The notes: generated by a model not told the origin, from the sequence alone. Numbered from the stretch's first letter, positions 41,830 through 52,070 are shown. The stretch: 64,000 nucleotides of DNA from Eulemur rufifrons (GCF_041146395.1 NC_090990.1:45704001-45768000); one strand, 5' to 3'. Program-made: numbers and translations.

Positions 41830-42190
41830 TGCTTTCCCAGGCTCATTTGCATCTAAGACACAGAACTGAATGTTAGGACATGTCTCTCCCCTCTTCTCCT
41901 CTCCTCTCCTCTCTTCTCTCCTCTGCTCTCCTCTCCTCTCCTCTGCTCTTCTCTCTTTGCATCCCCAACCCCAGGTCTGAGGTTGCAACGTCAGACCTTG
42001 TCAGAACCAGCAATGCTGGGGACTCCGACAGCAGTTTCCTCACCAGCCTGTTCCACTGAAAGCTTCACCTGATGCCTGTTCTGCAGCCTCCCAGCAATTC
42101 TGTGAGCTACCCAGTGCCTTCTAATAATCTCTGCTTTATCAGCCTGAGCCAGTTTCTGCTGCCTACAGGCCAGAGCCATAAGAGGCCCAG
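41830..42190 (+). mobile_element. Candidate ERVL/MaLR-like LTR with pyrimidine repeat
   Basis: The opening 'TGCTAGCTACTTGCTTTCCC' and 'AGGCTCATTTGCATCTAAGA' and the ending 'TATCAGCCTGAGCCAGTTTC' then 'TGCTGCCTACAGGCCAGAGC' recall the two ends of an old mammalian LTR family. I cannot give a firm name. Confidence 0.4.
41887..41956 (+). repeat. (CTCTC)n polypyrimidine tract
   Basis: About 70 bases of C/T only apart from two G's, built from CTCCT/CTCTC units. Such tracts can form triplex or S1-sensitive structures. Confidence 0.9.
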
Positions 42191-42539
42191 GCCATAAATG
42201 AGAAACTGGGAGACAGGCACACTTGTTCTCCTTCAGAAACTCTCCTCATGTCCAAGCAGAAAACTGCCCCCAACGGGGCTGCGAAAGGAAAAAGCTGAAG
42301 AGTATCCGATAGTGTCACCTGGGAAGAGTCCTAAATTCTCTTTCTTTCAATACATAGCTTAAAAAAATATATATGATTTCCTACCTTTGAGCCTCTGTAT
42401 TTATATTTTGGAAACTGTCAGCCAAAGACAGTGGCTTCTTCCTGCCCAGAACTTTGGGCTGTCTAAGGGTCAGATGTTCTGAGAAGCCATTTTTCACATG
42501 GGGAACTCCTTAAAGAGGAATCCAGGTGGCCTTTGGCCC
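42191..42539. other. Unassigned sequence
   Basis: No family or gene recognised. Confidence 0.4.
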
Positions 42540-42780
42540 GCTAGCCACGTTGTTGACAAAGCACAAGAGTTTCTGATATTTCCTGGACACCAATTCTTAT
42601 TGCTTTAACAGGATTTTGCTGCATTGAATTTGATATTCCCTCCAAAACCATTAATCCAGTCTCAGCTACTTCTTTTGGTCGGAATAGCCTTGGCAGCTAT
42701 ATTTAGAGAGGTTCAGAGAAAGGAAAATGTTCTCCTGTGTTAATTAAACAAATGTTGACCAGGAAATAAAGTCCTGGTTA
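42540..42780. promoter_or_regulatory. Possible conserved noncoding element
   Basis: Repeat-free, with 'TTGCTGCATTGAATTTGATA', 'AACCATTAATCCAGTCTC', 'CTATATTTAGAGAGG' (CArG/MEF2-like) and 'GTGTTAATTAAACAAATGTT' (homeobox/forkhead-like). Weak inference from motif clustering. Confidence 0.3.
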
Positions 42781-42784
42781 GGGA

Positions 42785-42990
42785 ATTAAGAGTTAGGAAA
42801 TGGGGGTTCTTGTCCTAGACGTGCCAATTTCATTTTGTGACTTGGTATTCCCCTTCTGTGGAATGGGGAAAATATGCTTCATGAGATTTTGTGGAGATAC
42901 AAGAATATATATATTCTCATGGAGACTAAATAACATATATATGTAATAGTAATTCTATTCCAGGTGCTTTATATTTTCAGTAATCTAAAT
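42785..42990 (+). mobile_element. MIR SINE
   Basis: 'TTGTCCTAGACGTGCCAATT', 'CATTTTGTGACTTGGTATTC' and 'CCCTTCTGTGGAATGGGGAA' fit the MIR core; the 3' half is degraded into TATA-rich sequence. Confidence 0.6.
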
Positions 42991-43699
42991 TTAAGTCAAT
43001 CAGTGTATTTCGCCAGGTGACTTTCATTAGTGAAGTCCACATGACCTAACTTAACCCAATCACACCCAACCGAGGTTCTTTTACTTCTCGACTGGGAAGG
43101 GCTCTCCCTTTCTTGCTCTCTGCTTTTGCGTGTGAGGAGGAAGATTGCCTCTGAAAGCCTTCCTGCGACTAAGGTAAGAGGGCGACAGCCTTGGGATGAA
43201 GCAGATCCTGCATATGGCATAAAAGGGAGAGAGAATGCGTCTGGGTAGAGCAAACACCTCTGAAGTCTCCCCTACCTCTGAACTTGTGGATATGTGAGAC
43301 AACGTATCTCTTAATTGCTTGAGCCAATTTGAGATAGGATTTATGTCTGTCTGCTTTGTCTGTTTGTTTGTTGTTTGTTTGTTTGGGTTTTTCCGGCCTA
43401 CATCATTTCTCTGGTACAAATGGCTTGGAGAGGGTAGTAGATAAGGTCCGGGTAATTAAGATCCCCACTGCAGACCCTGAGACTATTACTAGAAAGCCGG
43501 AAGCAGGGAGGATTTTCTGGAGGGGGCAGGTTGTGAAGTGGAGGTGGGTCCAAAAAGCCCTGTGTGTCTCAAGTACTTTCGCCACATAAGTTAGCTGCTA
43601 TTGTTGTTATTTCTTTATCAACATTATTAGTCAGACGCAAGCATGGCCAGAAGTGCTGGGGAGGGCATGCATACATACATATGGACAGCAGCTAAGGGA
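42991..43699. other. Unassigned sequence with (TTTG)n
   Basis: A TTTG-rich tract lies at about 43358-43387. Reverse frames of 85 and 112 codons (42996-43253, 43081-43419) contain no domain; the longer one includes the translation of the simple repeat. Confidence 0.4.
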
Positions 43700-43890
43700 A
43701 GCTGCTCTGCTAGAAGGCTCTGCTTTCTACCAGCCACGTGACTGTGGACACCCTATTTCAGCTTTCTGAAACGCCATCGTCTCATCTGTTACATAGGGAT
43801 TAAATTGTGAGGGTTAAATGTTTTAATTGTAAAATCCCTGAGTCTAATGCCTAGTTCGTAGTACAAACTCAGTCAATGCTAATTTCCGTC
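43700..43890 (+). mobile_element. MIR SINE
   Basis: 'CTACCAGCCACGTGACTGTG', 'CATCGTCTCATCTGTTACAT' and 'GTGAGGGTTAAATGTTTTAA' followed by 'AATGCCTAGTTCGTAGTACA' give the MIR order. Confidence 0.75.
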
Positions 43891-43944
43891 CCTTTCCCCT
43901 GTTTATCAAAGAAGGGAGAGGCTTTCTTACAGAGAAGTAAACCA

Positions 43945-44139
43945 AGGGTCGGCAACTACAGCCAGCAGGCAAAATGAGCCTGCCACCTGTTTTTTTAAGT
44001 AAAGTTTTATTGGCACACAGTCATGCCCATTTGTTTGCTATTATCTGTGGCTGCTTTAGTTGTTAAAGAGATCACATAACCTGAAAAGCCTAAAATATGT
44101 ACCATCTAGTTTTTTATAGAAAAAGTTTGCTGACCCAGG
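43945..44139. mobile_element. hAT-Charlie-type nonautonomous DNA transposon (MER33/MER58-like)
   Basis: Ends 'AAGGGTCGGCAACTACAGCC' and 'AAGTTTGCTGACCCAGGA' are imperfect inverted repeats of the CAGGGGTCGGCAAAC type. The interior has 'AAGTAAAGTTTTATTGGCAC', 'CATGCCCATTTGTTTGCTAT' and 'AAGCCTAAAATATGTACCAT'. It has no coding capacity. An 8-base target duplication is not obvious. Confidence 0.8.
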
Positions 44140-44144
44140 ATAAG

Positions 44145-44275
44145 CTATGCAAGTCCAATCTTCATATTTACAATTTTCAAAACATAAATTTAAGATAATT
44201 AAATAATTTGCCTCAGGTCACAAGGGTATTTACCAAGCAAAAGGAAAACTAATGAATGTCCCCTACTGAGCAGTA
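44145..44275 (-). mobile_element. MIR SINE core, antisense
   Basis: 'AATTAAATAATTTGCCTCAG' and 'GTCACAAGGGTATTTACCAA' resemble TTAAGTAACTTGCCCAAGGTCACACAGCTAG. Confidence 0.5.
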
Positions 44276-44284
44276 GAGGTGACA

Positions 44285-44410
44285 TTCTACAGTATGGTTA
44301 ACAGCTCAAAGTGTCATTCAAATCCAGGATCTGTCACTTACTAGCTATGTAACCTTAGATGAGTTGCAAAGTTACCTCACTTAGTGACTGCAGTGTTAAC
44401 ACCTGGTCAT
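44285..44410 (+). mobile_element. MIR SINE, 5' and core
   Basis: 'AAATCCAGGATCTGTCACTT', 'ACTAGCTATGTAACCTTAGA' and 'TGAGTTGCAAAGTTACCTCA' match the MIR core. Confidence 0.75.
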
Positions 44411-44849
44411 AATGGCTCTTGAAAAATTACATATCCTTTCAATCCTTTTTTTAGCATAATAATTTTTTTACCTAAAAATGTATAAATAAATAAGATATAA
44501 GAAGCAAAATTTTGGCATTGGTGTCTCAGGTGAAGATATAGGCATCTATTTACTGGAAACAAGAATTGAACCTCAGAGATAGCCATATGGAACAAATTTC
44601 AGTTGCACACCACCTGTGGATGAACCCAACATAGCTTTCTTTGTGTACAAATGTCAAGAAATTCTTCTGTCTATAGCTAGTGCTGTGGGGTCCAGAGTGG
44701 TTTATATCTTACATATATACACTGCAACCTACTCCCTTCTCTTCTCAGACTTTGTTTTTTTCTTTCCATGCATTTTAGAGAGAAATTTCTCTCTACTTTT
44801 GGATGCTCAGGGCCCTTCCTTTACAAAGCCCTGATAAAAACACATAATG
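44411..44849. other. Unassigned sequence
   Basis: Nothing recognised; the reverse (62 codons) and forward (72 codons) frames lack a domain. It could hold a degraded 3' part of the retrovirus to the right, but no LTR match was seen. Confidence 0.35.
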
Positions 44850-45640
44850 TGACCTTAGTCTTAACATATCCTTGTGAAACAAGATAAAATTAGGGTCCCT
44901 GTGTACCTACAAGACTCAGAATACTATTCCTAAAGGGCATGAGATATTAGTTTCAGGCAAAGAGGACCAGGAAGTCATAGCCACAAAGTATATGATAGGG
45001 GCATGTGGACATCCAGGGGGGAAAAATGTTGTTTATGACATGAGATCAGAACCAAGGCTTTACTTTAGCTGGGTTACATATTTATATCTTGATTAGTCTC
45101 TGCCTGGTGACAAGTATTTGGCCAATTACCCTAGATTGTTGAATTCAAATTTATATCTAAGTTCTAATCAGTAGATTGTAATAATTTATTCTTTTTCTGG
45201 GGGAAAGAATGACACTAGCAAAGTTACAGGTTAGTTTATTTTAGGGAAATTTGTCCATTAGGTGCAAATGGAAATACAGTAAGCTATAATTCCTTATGGT
45301 CTTGTTTAATGAGACTGAAATTGCCCTAAGATTTTTGTTATGAGCGACCATTGATTAATGGCATATCCAAAAATTGGTGAGGTTGAAGGCAGAGCTACTG
45401 TTTAGGATAAGCTAAGAATTAGAATAAATACATTCCAACCTAATAAACAAGAATGAAAAGAGAAAAAAAAGGGATATTACGGGTGGACAACAACCAGGCC
45501 TCTATAGAAAATGAGAAGTCAAGTGCTTATAAGCAAGCACATGAAAAACAAAAGAGGAATTATGCAGGGGTCTTAGTCTAGCACCTGAGGTGGAAGCTGT
45601 CCATTATCTGAAATCATCCAATTATTCTAAAGGTCTTGGG
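44850..45640 (-). pseudogene. Possible env-region remnant of the ERV
   Basis: It lies immediately downstream of integrase on the minus strand, where env is expected. Translation yields only short fragments between stops, with no recognisable disulfide, furin or transmembrane motif. Assignment rests on position; it could equally be non-viral. Confidence 0.25.
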
Positions 45641-45649
45641 TCAGATGTT

Positions 45650-46580
45650 TACTTCCAAAGTTCTGCTGCTTCTACAGAATCCCTGAAAATCCTGAGGTTC
45701 CCTATGGGAGTAGCCTTCTAATGGTGTAGAATTCTGTATTGCTTCTTTAGTTATGAAATGTGAACCAAAGGATTGTTTTCATAGAGTTTCATTGATGCAC
45801 TTCCACTGAGGTTTGAGTATAGTTTTTCTCTTATGTATCTTCCAACAAATGAAATCTCTTGGTTGAAAGTCATGAAAAATTTGCTTAGGTAGATGTATGG
45901 AAGGGTAGTCTTAAAATATAAGTTGTAGAACTGGAGATAGTACATGAGTTCTTTGCAATATTTTGCCATGACTTCATCCAGTAGAGCAAAGTCTACTATT
46001 AAAGGAGAAATTCCTTAATTCATGGGCCTTCCAGTTACCAGTTCATAACAGATAACTATAACTGATTGTCTCCCAGGGGGATGATCACATGGCCATAACA
46101 GCTAGTAGAATTACCTTTGGCCGAGGGAGCAAAAGCGTTATTGAAAGTTTTTATAATTACGCTAATTTTAATTTAAGGATGCCATTGGTTCTTTCTACCT
46201 TTCCAGAAGATTTGGGTAGAAAAGGAAGTGCAGTGTTGAATTTTTGATAATGCCTTATAGAGTTCTTTTATAATGGTTCCTATAAAATGTGTGTCTCAGT
46301 CATATTATGTTTTACAATATAAAATTTGGAATACCCCAGGTTGGAAGCAAAAAATCAAGCAGCTTTTCAGCAACTTTAAAGGCTGTAGCTTTTTGGCAAG
46401 GAAATACTTCAACATCAACATACCCTAAAAATAGACATAAAATAACTAAAACATATTCAAACCCCATGGAGAGTGGAAGACGGATAAAATCCAGCTCTTT
46501 TTACATGGGCCTCAATCTTTGTAATAGCTACCTTTCTAGGAAGTAGAAGTAGCAACTAAAAGTTTCTTAACTTGTCCATT
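45650..46580 (-). pseudogene. ERV integrase remnant
   Basis: Fragments of the integrase core are readable on the minus strand. One is a stretch like the family's '..VEVFPCQKATAFKVAEKL' (around 46340-46430). Another is the token 'SSGKVERTNG' (about 46175-46215), which contains the last catalytic Glu of the DDE triad. Stops and frame changes break it throughout. A reverse 72-codon frame at 45751-45969 may be its C-terminal part. Confidence 0.75.
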
Positions 46581-46639
46581 TTTAAGGAAGACTCCAGAGA
46601 AGGTAAGAATCCCTTTGTTTCCAAAGCATCTCCAAGTCA

Positions 46640-47180
46640 AGTATTACTCCAAAAGCATACCTGCCATTCTACGTATATTTGCACTCTGGTCTTTGGCCAG
46701 TTTACAGGTTCTAGTAAACATAATAAATTCTGCCATCTAGGCTGATTTATCTTAAGCAGAGAACTATATTCTAAATAAGAGCTTAAATTAGTGACAGCAT
46801 ATCCTGTTTGATAACCACTAGTGTCTGTTTTGAGTATGATAGATCAATAAATATTATTAGGACAAGGTTCTCTATGAGAGTCTCGTATTAATCTAGGTAA
46901 ATTAAAGAAAGCTCCCTAACTGAGGTAAGAGAATGATGAGGTTTTCCCTTCCTCTGGTAGGGGCAAGAGAGTGGCAAGATTCAGGATGTTCCAGTGGTGA
47001 ATAGTAATACCAGAGAGAGAGAGAAGCAAAATTTCATAAGTCGTTAATCAGATGGCTGCAAAGTGGTGTGTGTTCTCAATCATTAGTAATTCTGTGTTAG
47101 CTGACAAAACATGGGTCAAGCAGGGAGCCTAGAACAAGTTCTTCAGAAGCTTGAATGAGTTTTGTTGCAGCAGCTATTCC
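46640..47180 (-). pseudogene. ERV RNase H / RT-connection remnant
   Basis: It follows directly on the RT thumb piece. The minus-strand translation has fragments in register with RNase H (for example around 46760-46830) but no intact catalytic set. Identified mainly by its place between RT and integrase. Confidence 0.55.
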
Positions 47181-47181
47181 C

Positions 47182-48260
47182 CTAGATAGGGGGATAAGCC
47201 TCTATAATGGGATCAAGGCTGAGGCTGTAGTAAGTGATGGGTTTTTGGTGGCTCATATAAAGTTGAGTTAAAAATCTAAAAGCTTGTCCAGATTGTTCAC
47301 GCACAAATAGACCATAGGGCTTTTTGTAGTTAGAGATGCCTAAGGAAGGAGGCTGTTGAAGAGCCTTCCTCATGTTATAGAATGCCTGTTCATGTTTGGG
47401 TTCCCAGAGGAGCAGGTCTCTTAATAGGGAGTAATTCATAAGTACCAAAATCTTAGAAAAAAATGTCACTCTTCTACAATATCCAATTATACTTAGAAAT
47501 TCCCTCAATTTTCATTTCAGGGGTCTGAGATAAGTTTGATGATCTTCAGTCTATGAGGAGATCATGTTTTCTCCTTCAGAGGTCTGGTCCTAAATAATGG
47601 ACTGTGTTTTGGAAAAGTTGTAATTTTGTCTTCTGGAACTTTATGTCTCATTCAACTTAGGCTAACAGGAAGTAAATGGAACCCTTTTTACATGCTTCCT
47701 TGTTCTCTGAATAAAGTAGGAGATCATCTGATCATCTACATGCTATTTCAGAACCGAATCGTAAGGAAAATTTAGATCTTTTAAGTCTTGACTGGGGACC
47801 TGGGAAAGACAGGTAATTTCAGTGAACCTCTGGGGTTCAAGTGCTTTGTCACCCTCCCCAGGTGAAGGCAAAAATATTTTGTCTGTCTTTGACTAGAGGC
47901 AAACTGAAAAAGACAGAATAAAGGTCTACTATAGTGAAGCAAGCAGCTTAAGGACGATATTTGGGTTAGGTATTGCCAGAAATCAAGGAATTATAGTTTT
48001 GTTGATGGCTCTGAGATCTTAAACAAATTAATATCTATTCAGATTTTTACTGGAGGGATGGAAGTATTACAAGGCCTACTTCAGAGTATGAGATGATCTT
48101 TGGATAAAAAGCCTTTAAATATAGATTTGAGTTCTTTTTCTGCTCTGGCTTCAATGGGTTTTAGGGAAGTTTGGGTAACAATTTGGTAGGATCTAACTAA
48201 ACTTTAATAGGTTCTGTTTCAATTATTTGTCCTATGTCATTGGAATTTTTAATTTATAGG
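47182..48260 (-). pseudogene. ERV reverse transcriptase (pol) remnant
   Basis: The best preserved piece is the 108-codon frame at 47182-47508. Its tokens 'REFLSIIGYCRR', 'KHEQAFYNMRKAL', 'ISNYKKPYGLFVRE' and 'TYYSLSLDP' match the RT thumb/connection of gammaretroviral pol (Gly-Tyr-Cys-Arg; Gln-Ala-Phe; Lys-Pro-(F/Y)). Upstream, about 47550-48260, the fingers/palm region can be followed in pieces but is full of stops, and the YxDD catalytic box is degraded (a 'VDD' trace near 47725-47745). It cannot encode an enzyme. Confidence 0.85.
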
Positions 48261-48559
48261 GTGTCAGGATCTTTACCTGGGTACACTTCAACTACAGTGA
48301 AGGAAGCAAAGGCATATCCGGAAAATAAGCAACTTGATTATGAATAGAGTAGACCTCTAAGTCCTAAAGAAATTGTCCCTCTGGTGGGCATTTAAAATTA
48401 CAATTCCATCTGCAATTACAATTCCTATATTTGCAAGGGTAGAATCACAGAGCAGGAAGGAATGTTTTTCAATGAGAGCTCAAGGATTATGGTTAAGGGG
48501 CTAGGTGATAGGGAATCTGTGCATTATTTGAAATACCTACCATTTGTGTGGTATGTTGA

Positions 48560-48680
48560 CTCCAAGAAAGAAGCCAAGCAAAAGTGGCAGAGTTTAACAT
48601 AGAAAGAGTAGCACACATATCCACCAGGAATTGGTGAGGTTGATCATTTACATTTATAGTAATTCATCTTGTGTGTTTAA
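48560..48680 (-). pseudogene. ERV protease active-site remnant
   Basis: Minus-strand translation around 48600-48630 reads 'FLVDMCATLSMLN' in place of the retropepsin FLVDTGA-type active site. The catalytic Asp is kept, but Thr-Gly are changed to Met-Cys. This marks the gag-pol junction. Confidence 0.7.
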
Positions 48681-48759
48681 GACTAGGGCAGAATATTTGG
48701 CATTTTTTTTTTTTGTCTTCTTTAGTGCACCCTCATTGATCTGAATTGAAGAATTTTTC

Positions 48760-50060
48760 TTTGTCTTTTTCGTTTTGAGGATAGAACAATCTTTTTTCCA
48801 TTGTTCCTTCTGTTTATGATTTTTGCAGCATCCTTGTTGAGAGGTGGTCTGTTAGGAAGTTGGCCACCCAGCTATTTAGTCTGTAGAGCCATAAGTTTAT
48901 TTGGGGTCCTGTTTTATTTTTGTTCTAGAGACTTTTCAAAATGTTCTACCAGGTATTGTGGTTTAGATAAAAGAGTTATTTCCCATTCTAATTTCTGTTT
49001 TCTTATAATGTCCACTGCACCCCCTGCCAAAAAAAAAAAAAAAGGGCTGCTATTATAGCAACATCACTTTAACTTCCAAAAGTTCTCAGAAGCTATTTTC
49101 TAGTCTATTCCAAAATCCTCTGTAGCTTCATCTTTTCTCTGTTGGCATGATTTAATTAGGACCCAATCAATTTTTTTTTTAAATGTTTCAGGTATGACTT
49201 TTAGGAAACCTTGCCCTACTTTCCAGACCTTTCTTTGACCATGAGATTTACTGTGAAAAAAGGGATCCCACAAGTCCATTTTGAGGTCAGTCCAACTCCT
49301 TTTGCCATGCAGAATTTAGTATCTAAGGTTCCAACCTACAGGTGTACATTGTATATAAGGTAGCCCTATTGAGTGTGTGTGAATTATATGCACTCAAGAC
49401 AATTCTAAATTATTCTATGAATAGTTGCTGGTCATGTCTGGGTTTAGGAAAACCCTTTACTATAGTTCTTAATTCAGGTTGGGTCCAAAGTTTCCATTCT
49501 GCTCTAGCTTTCATATCTGGCTTGTGGGCAAGAAAGCTTTTTAGAGGCAACTGACATTTTGAGGTCTTTAAGAGAGTCTGGATAAGGTGAAGAGAAGAGA
49601 TGAGTCAGTAGAGGTACAAAAAGAGAGAGTGTGAAAAATAGAAGGAGGGCCGGACATGGGGGGTGGGGGCCAACTGGAGGACAAGGAGGAGGAGGATTTA
49701 CTAGGGAAAATAAATATAGTATGTTGTTGCTTCAGTTTGACATATTGCTCATTTGCTTTGGCCAAAAAATCTTTTAGTAAAGCAATTTTTAATCAGAATT
49801 TTGTTTTTAAGCCTCTGTATATCAATCAAATTTAAAAATGCTACCCACTGAACCTGAAAAATTTTAATTCCTTCCATTTTCTAAAATATCTCTTTAAATG
49901 AACAATTTTGTTCAGTTCAAACATTCAGAGGGGCCACTGCAAGCCCAAATCATCCTTGGTGAAGTTATACCGTTTAGGGAGATAAGCACAAAAGTTAGGA
50001 TTGTAATGAGAATACATATAAGATAAAGGAGTTTCTTCCAGGAGTTGGTGAGGATTTCTA
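48760..50060 (-). pseudogene. ERV gag remnant (matrix, capsid, nucleocapsid)
   Basis: Matrix-like text with a 'LGLQWP' token sits near 49940-49960. A Pro-rich stretch 'SSSSLSSSWPPPP' is near 49660-49700, capsid-like pieces lie at 49060-49560, and a degenerate zinc knuckle 'CCKNHKQKEQWKKDC' lies at about 48785-48833 (the second Cys and the His of the CCHC box are lost). A T-run on the plus strand (48699-48712) and an A-run (49027-49044) have expanded in it. Confidence 0.7.
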
Positions 50061-50648
50061 CTTAAGCAACCCCTTGAGAGCTGGCAACAGTCGGTCAAAA
50101 GTGATGTTTTTGCCCTTCATGTCCCAGGACCCCAACCCGACAGTTGACTGCCTCCAAATGCAGGCAGCACCCCTGGCAGGCATAAAACCAGACAAAAGAG
50201 TCTCTCTGGATCAACGCAAAGCTCTCAGGACAAAAATTAAAAAATCTAGATGAAAGGAGAACCTTATCCAGTTTTATTGGTGACCCAAGGCAAAGTGTGC
50301 TGTGTGGATGCTGGTCCCATGAGAACCACACATTCACCAGTCTGTGAGGCTGGCTCAGAAAACGGGCCTATAAGACCTATGTAAAAACACAAAAGAGAGC
50401 AAAAAGAAATAAAAAGGGATTCCCCCCTATGAATGCCAAACAAGTGGAAACCAATAACAAAACCTGGGTACTAAACTGAGAACAGATAACCAAGGAATTC
50501 CACACAGGAAGGTGGAGTTGAGATCCAGTGCTGACTCACCACATGAGCATCGACTTGACAAGCTGTGGGCAGTGAGGCACAAGGGGCTTCTGTGGCCACA
50601 GCACCTGGGTGAAGGCTGGGATCCATGGTGGTGAGCAGTATAGCCCAT
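50060..50648 (-). mobile_element. ERV 5' leader region
   Basis: Noncoding stretch between the LTR and gag on the minus strand. The expected primer-binding site just inside the LTR would begin near 50648 (reads 'TGGGCTATACTGCTCAC' reversed), but it does not match a tRNA 3' end that I can name. Reverse frames of 73-80 codons here have no domain. Confidence 0.5.
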
Positions 50649-51362
50649 GTGTCAGTGGAACCTCCAGAAAAACTGCAGACACAGAAAAAAGACCACTCAA
50701 ATTAGAACAAGCGCAGTTTACTTATTCAGAGCTTGCGATAGCAAGGGAGTCAGTCACTGCCACTTGCAATTTTTTTTTTATTTATTCAGGATACTATGGG
50801 GGTACAAACATTTTGATAACATGTAATGCTGTTTGTCCCACCCAAGCCAGGGCTACAAGTGTGTCCCTCCCCAGTACAGTGCAGTCCACTTCCATATTGC
50901 TAGCTCTTCACGGGTGGGTGGCCGCCATTTGGGGGGGTCCACAGCTCTGACGCTGCAGCGCACGACGGTCACTTGCATTTGATAAAGACTCAAAGTCAGG
51001 CAGGGGAGCAGGAAATCTTTATAGCAAGAAAAAAGGGAAGGCTTCAGGGGTGTTCTGATTGGAGGTTCTTGGCATGGAGAAGCTGGAGGCAGGCTGACCA
51101 GTAGAAGGGCATCTTATGTCATTGGTTTGGAAAGGATATTTGGCTTTCTCTGGATGGCCCTGAGTTAGAAGTGGGGGCAAAAAAACAGGGAAGTTGGCAG
51201 TTATTGTTGACCCAGCCCTGAGCCCAGAGGTAGTGGTTTGGCTTCCCAGGTTGCTTGCTATAGCTGTTGTAGGTCAGAGTTCTATTGTCCTATGTGGTTT
51301 GGCCATTCCCTGTTTATGTTTTCAGTTTCTCAGTCTTTTAATTTTCTAGTTCATTTTCCACA
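50649..51362 (-). mobile_element. ERV 5' LTR, interrupted by an L1 insertion
   Basis: On the minus strand it starts TGTGGAAAATG (51362). It has CCAAT boxes ('ACCAATGACA', 'CCAATCAGAA'), a TATA-like 'GCTATAAAGATTTCC' near 51010-51030, the downstream 'GAATAAGTAAAC' (weak polyadenylation-like) near 50720 and an end near 'TTCCACTGACACA'. It was about 510 bases before the 201-base insertion at 50769-50969. Identified as an LTR by position beside gag and by promoter layout; family unnamed. Confidence 0.65.
50769..50969 (-). mobile_element. Short L1 3' UTR insertion with 8-bp target duplication
   Basis: Flanked by CACTTGCA at 50761-50768 and 50970-50977. The A-rich tail appears as T's at the left, and the 3' end reads (minus) 'GTTTGTACCCCCATAGTATC' then CTGAATAAATAAA. 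The remainder ('GGAGGGACACACTTGTAGCC') is a diverged form of the GGACACGCTTGAAGCT box in the other young L1s here. Its 5' part, about 70 G+C-rich bases starting 'GACCGTCGTGCGCTGCAGCG', has no counterpart in those copies, so this is a different 3' UTR subfamily or a composite. It inserted into the ERV LTR later than the provirus. Confidence 0.85.
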
Positions 51363-51376
51363 AATTGTCCCTGCTC

Positions 51377-51465
51377 TTTGTATTTATAATTGCAAAAGTT
51401 TGGCACAACTTAAATGTCGAACACTAGGGGATTATTGATGGCTATTTAATTTGTACCATCTAATC
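51377..51465 (+). mobile_element. L1M LINE ORF2 fragment
   Basis: 'TGTATTTATAATTGCAAAAG', 'TTTGGCACAACTTAAATGTC' and 'GAACACTAGGGGATTATTGA' match TTTATAATAGCAAAAATTTGGAAACAACCTAAATGTCCAACAATAGGGGA. It adjoins the LTR; the provirus may have inserted into this older L1. Confidence 0.75.
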
Positions 51466-51689
51466 GCCTAATGTTGGCCATTTAGAATTCCTGGGAAACT
51501 GTTCAAGTGGTGAGGGGAAGGAGAATGCAGCTTCTTTGGGCTCTCAAATAGGCTGGCTCCATATTAAGCAAATTCTAACCCAAGACATACTGACTGGGTC
51601 TTCAGCAACACAGGCCAATGGAAAAGCAAGGAAATTAGAAATATTAATAAGTGAGTTGGGATAGGGAATAATAACAGTAGCAATTGCTA

Positions 51690-51865
51690 TTATTTTTAAG
51701 TCATTGAATCATCACAATAACATTTTTAAAGATGTATCTTTATTATCTGTGTTTTACACACAAGGAAACTGAAACAAAGAGGTTAAATCACTTACCGAAG
51801 ATATTTAACTTCAGTAATGACAAAGTGGGATTCAAGCCCAGGCTGACCAAGCTCTTAAGCACCAT
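51690..51865 (-). mobile_element. MIR SINE
   Basis: 'CATTGAATCATCACAATAAC', 'TTTATTATCTGTGTTTTACA', 'CACAAGGAAACTGAAACAAA' and 'GATTCAAGCCCAGGCTGACC' give the reversed MIR. Confidence 0.82.
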
Positions 51866-51914
51866 GTTTTTAGCTAACTTAACTAGGGAAACTATGCATG
51901 AGGACTAACGAGCT

Positions 51915-52070
51915 GGACCCTGCAGTGATTAAAACAGCTAGACTAGGAGTCACGTACACCTGAGTTCAAATTCCAGCTCCAACACATTCTGGCAGTGTGG
52001 CCTTTAATAAGTTCATTAACCCATCTGAACTTCAAGTTTCTCATCTCCAAAATGGGGATAACACACCCAG
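51915..52070 (+). mobile_element. MIR SINE, 5' and core
   Basis: 'GCAGTGATTAAAACAGCTAG', 'ACCTGAGTTCAAATTCCAGC', 'TTCTGGCAGTGTGGCCTTTA' and 'TTCTCATCTCCAAAATGGGG' follow MIR. It lies head to head with the MIR just to the left. Confidence 0.82.

Larger units (their letters stand above)
44850..51362 (-). mobile_element. Class I (gamma-type) endogenous retrovirus, decayed, 3' truncated
   Basis: Minus-strand provirus read from right to left: LTR (about 50649-51362), leader, gag, protease, reverse transcriptase, RNase H, integrase and possibly a little env. Gene order and motifs fit a gammaretrovirus-like ERV1 (HERV-H-like relatives by resemblance; subfamily not assigned). Every gene carries multiple stops and frameshifts, so none can be made. 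No 3' LTR is found at the left end, so it is truncated or deleted there. No canonical primer-binding site is readable. Sub-parts are listed separately. Confidence 0.85.

Noticed and set aside
44411..44849. 3' LTR of the endogenous retrovirus
   Set aside because: No resemblance to the LTR at 50649-51362 (promoter blocks and terminal TG...CA not found).
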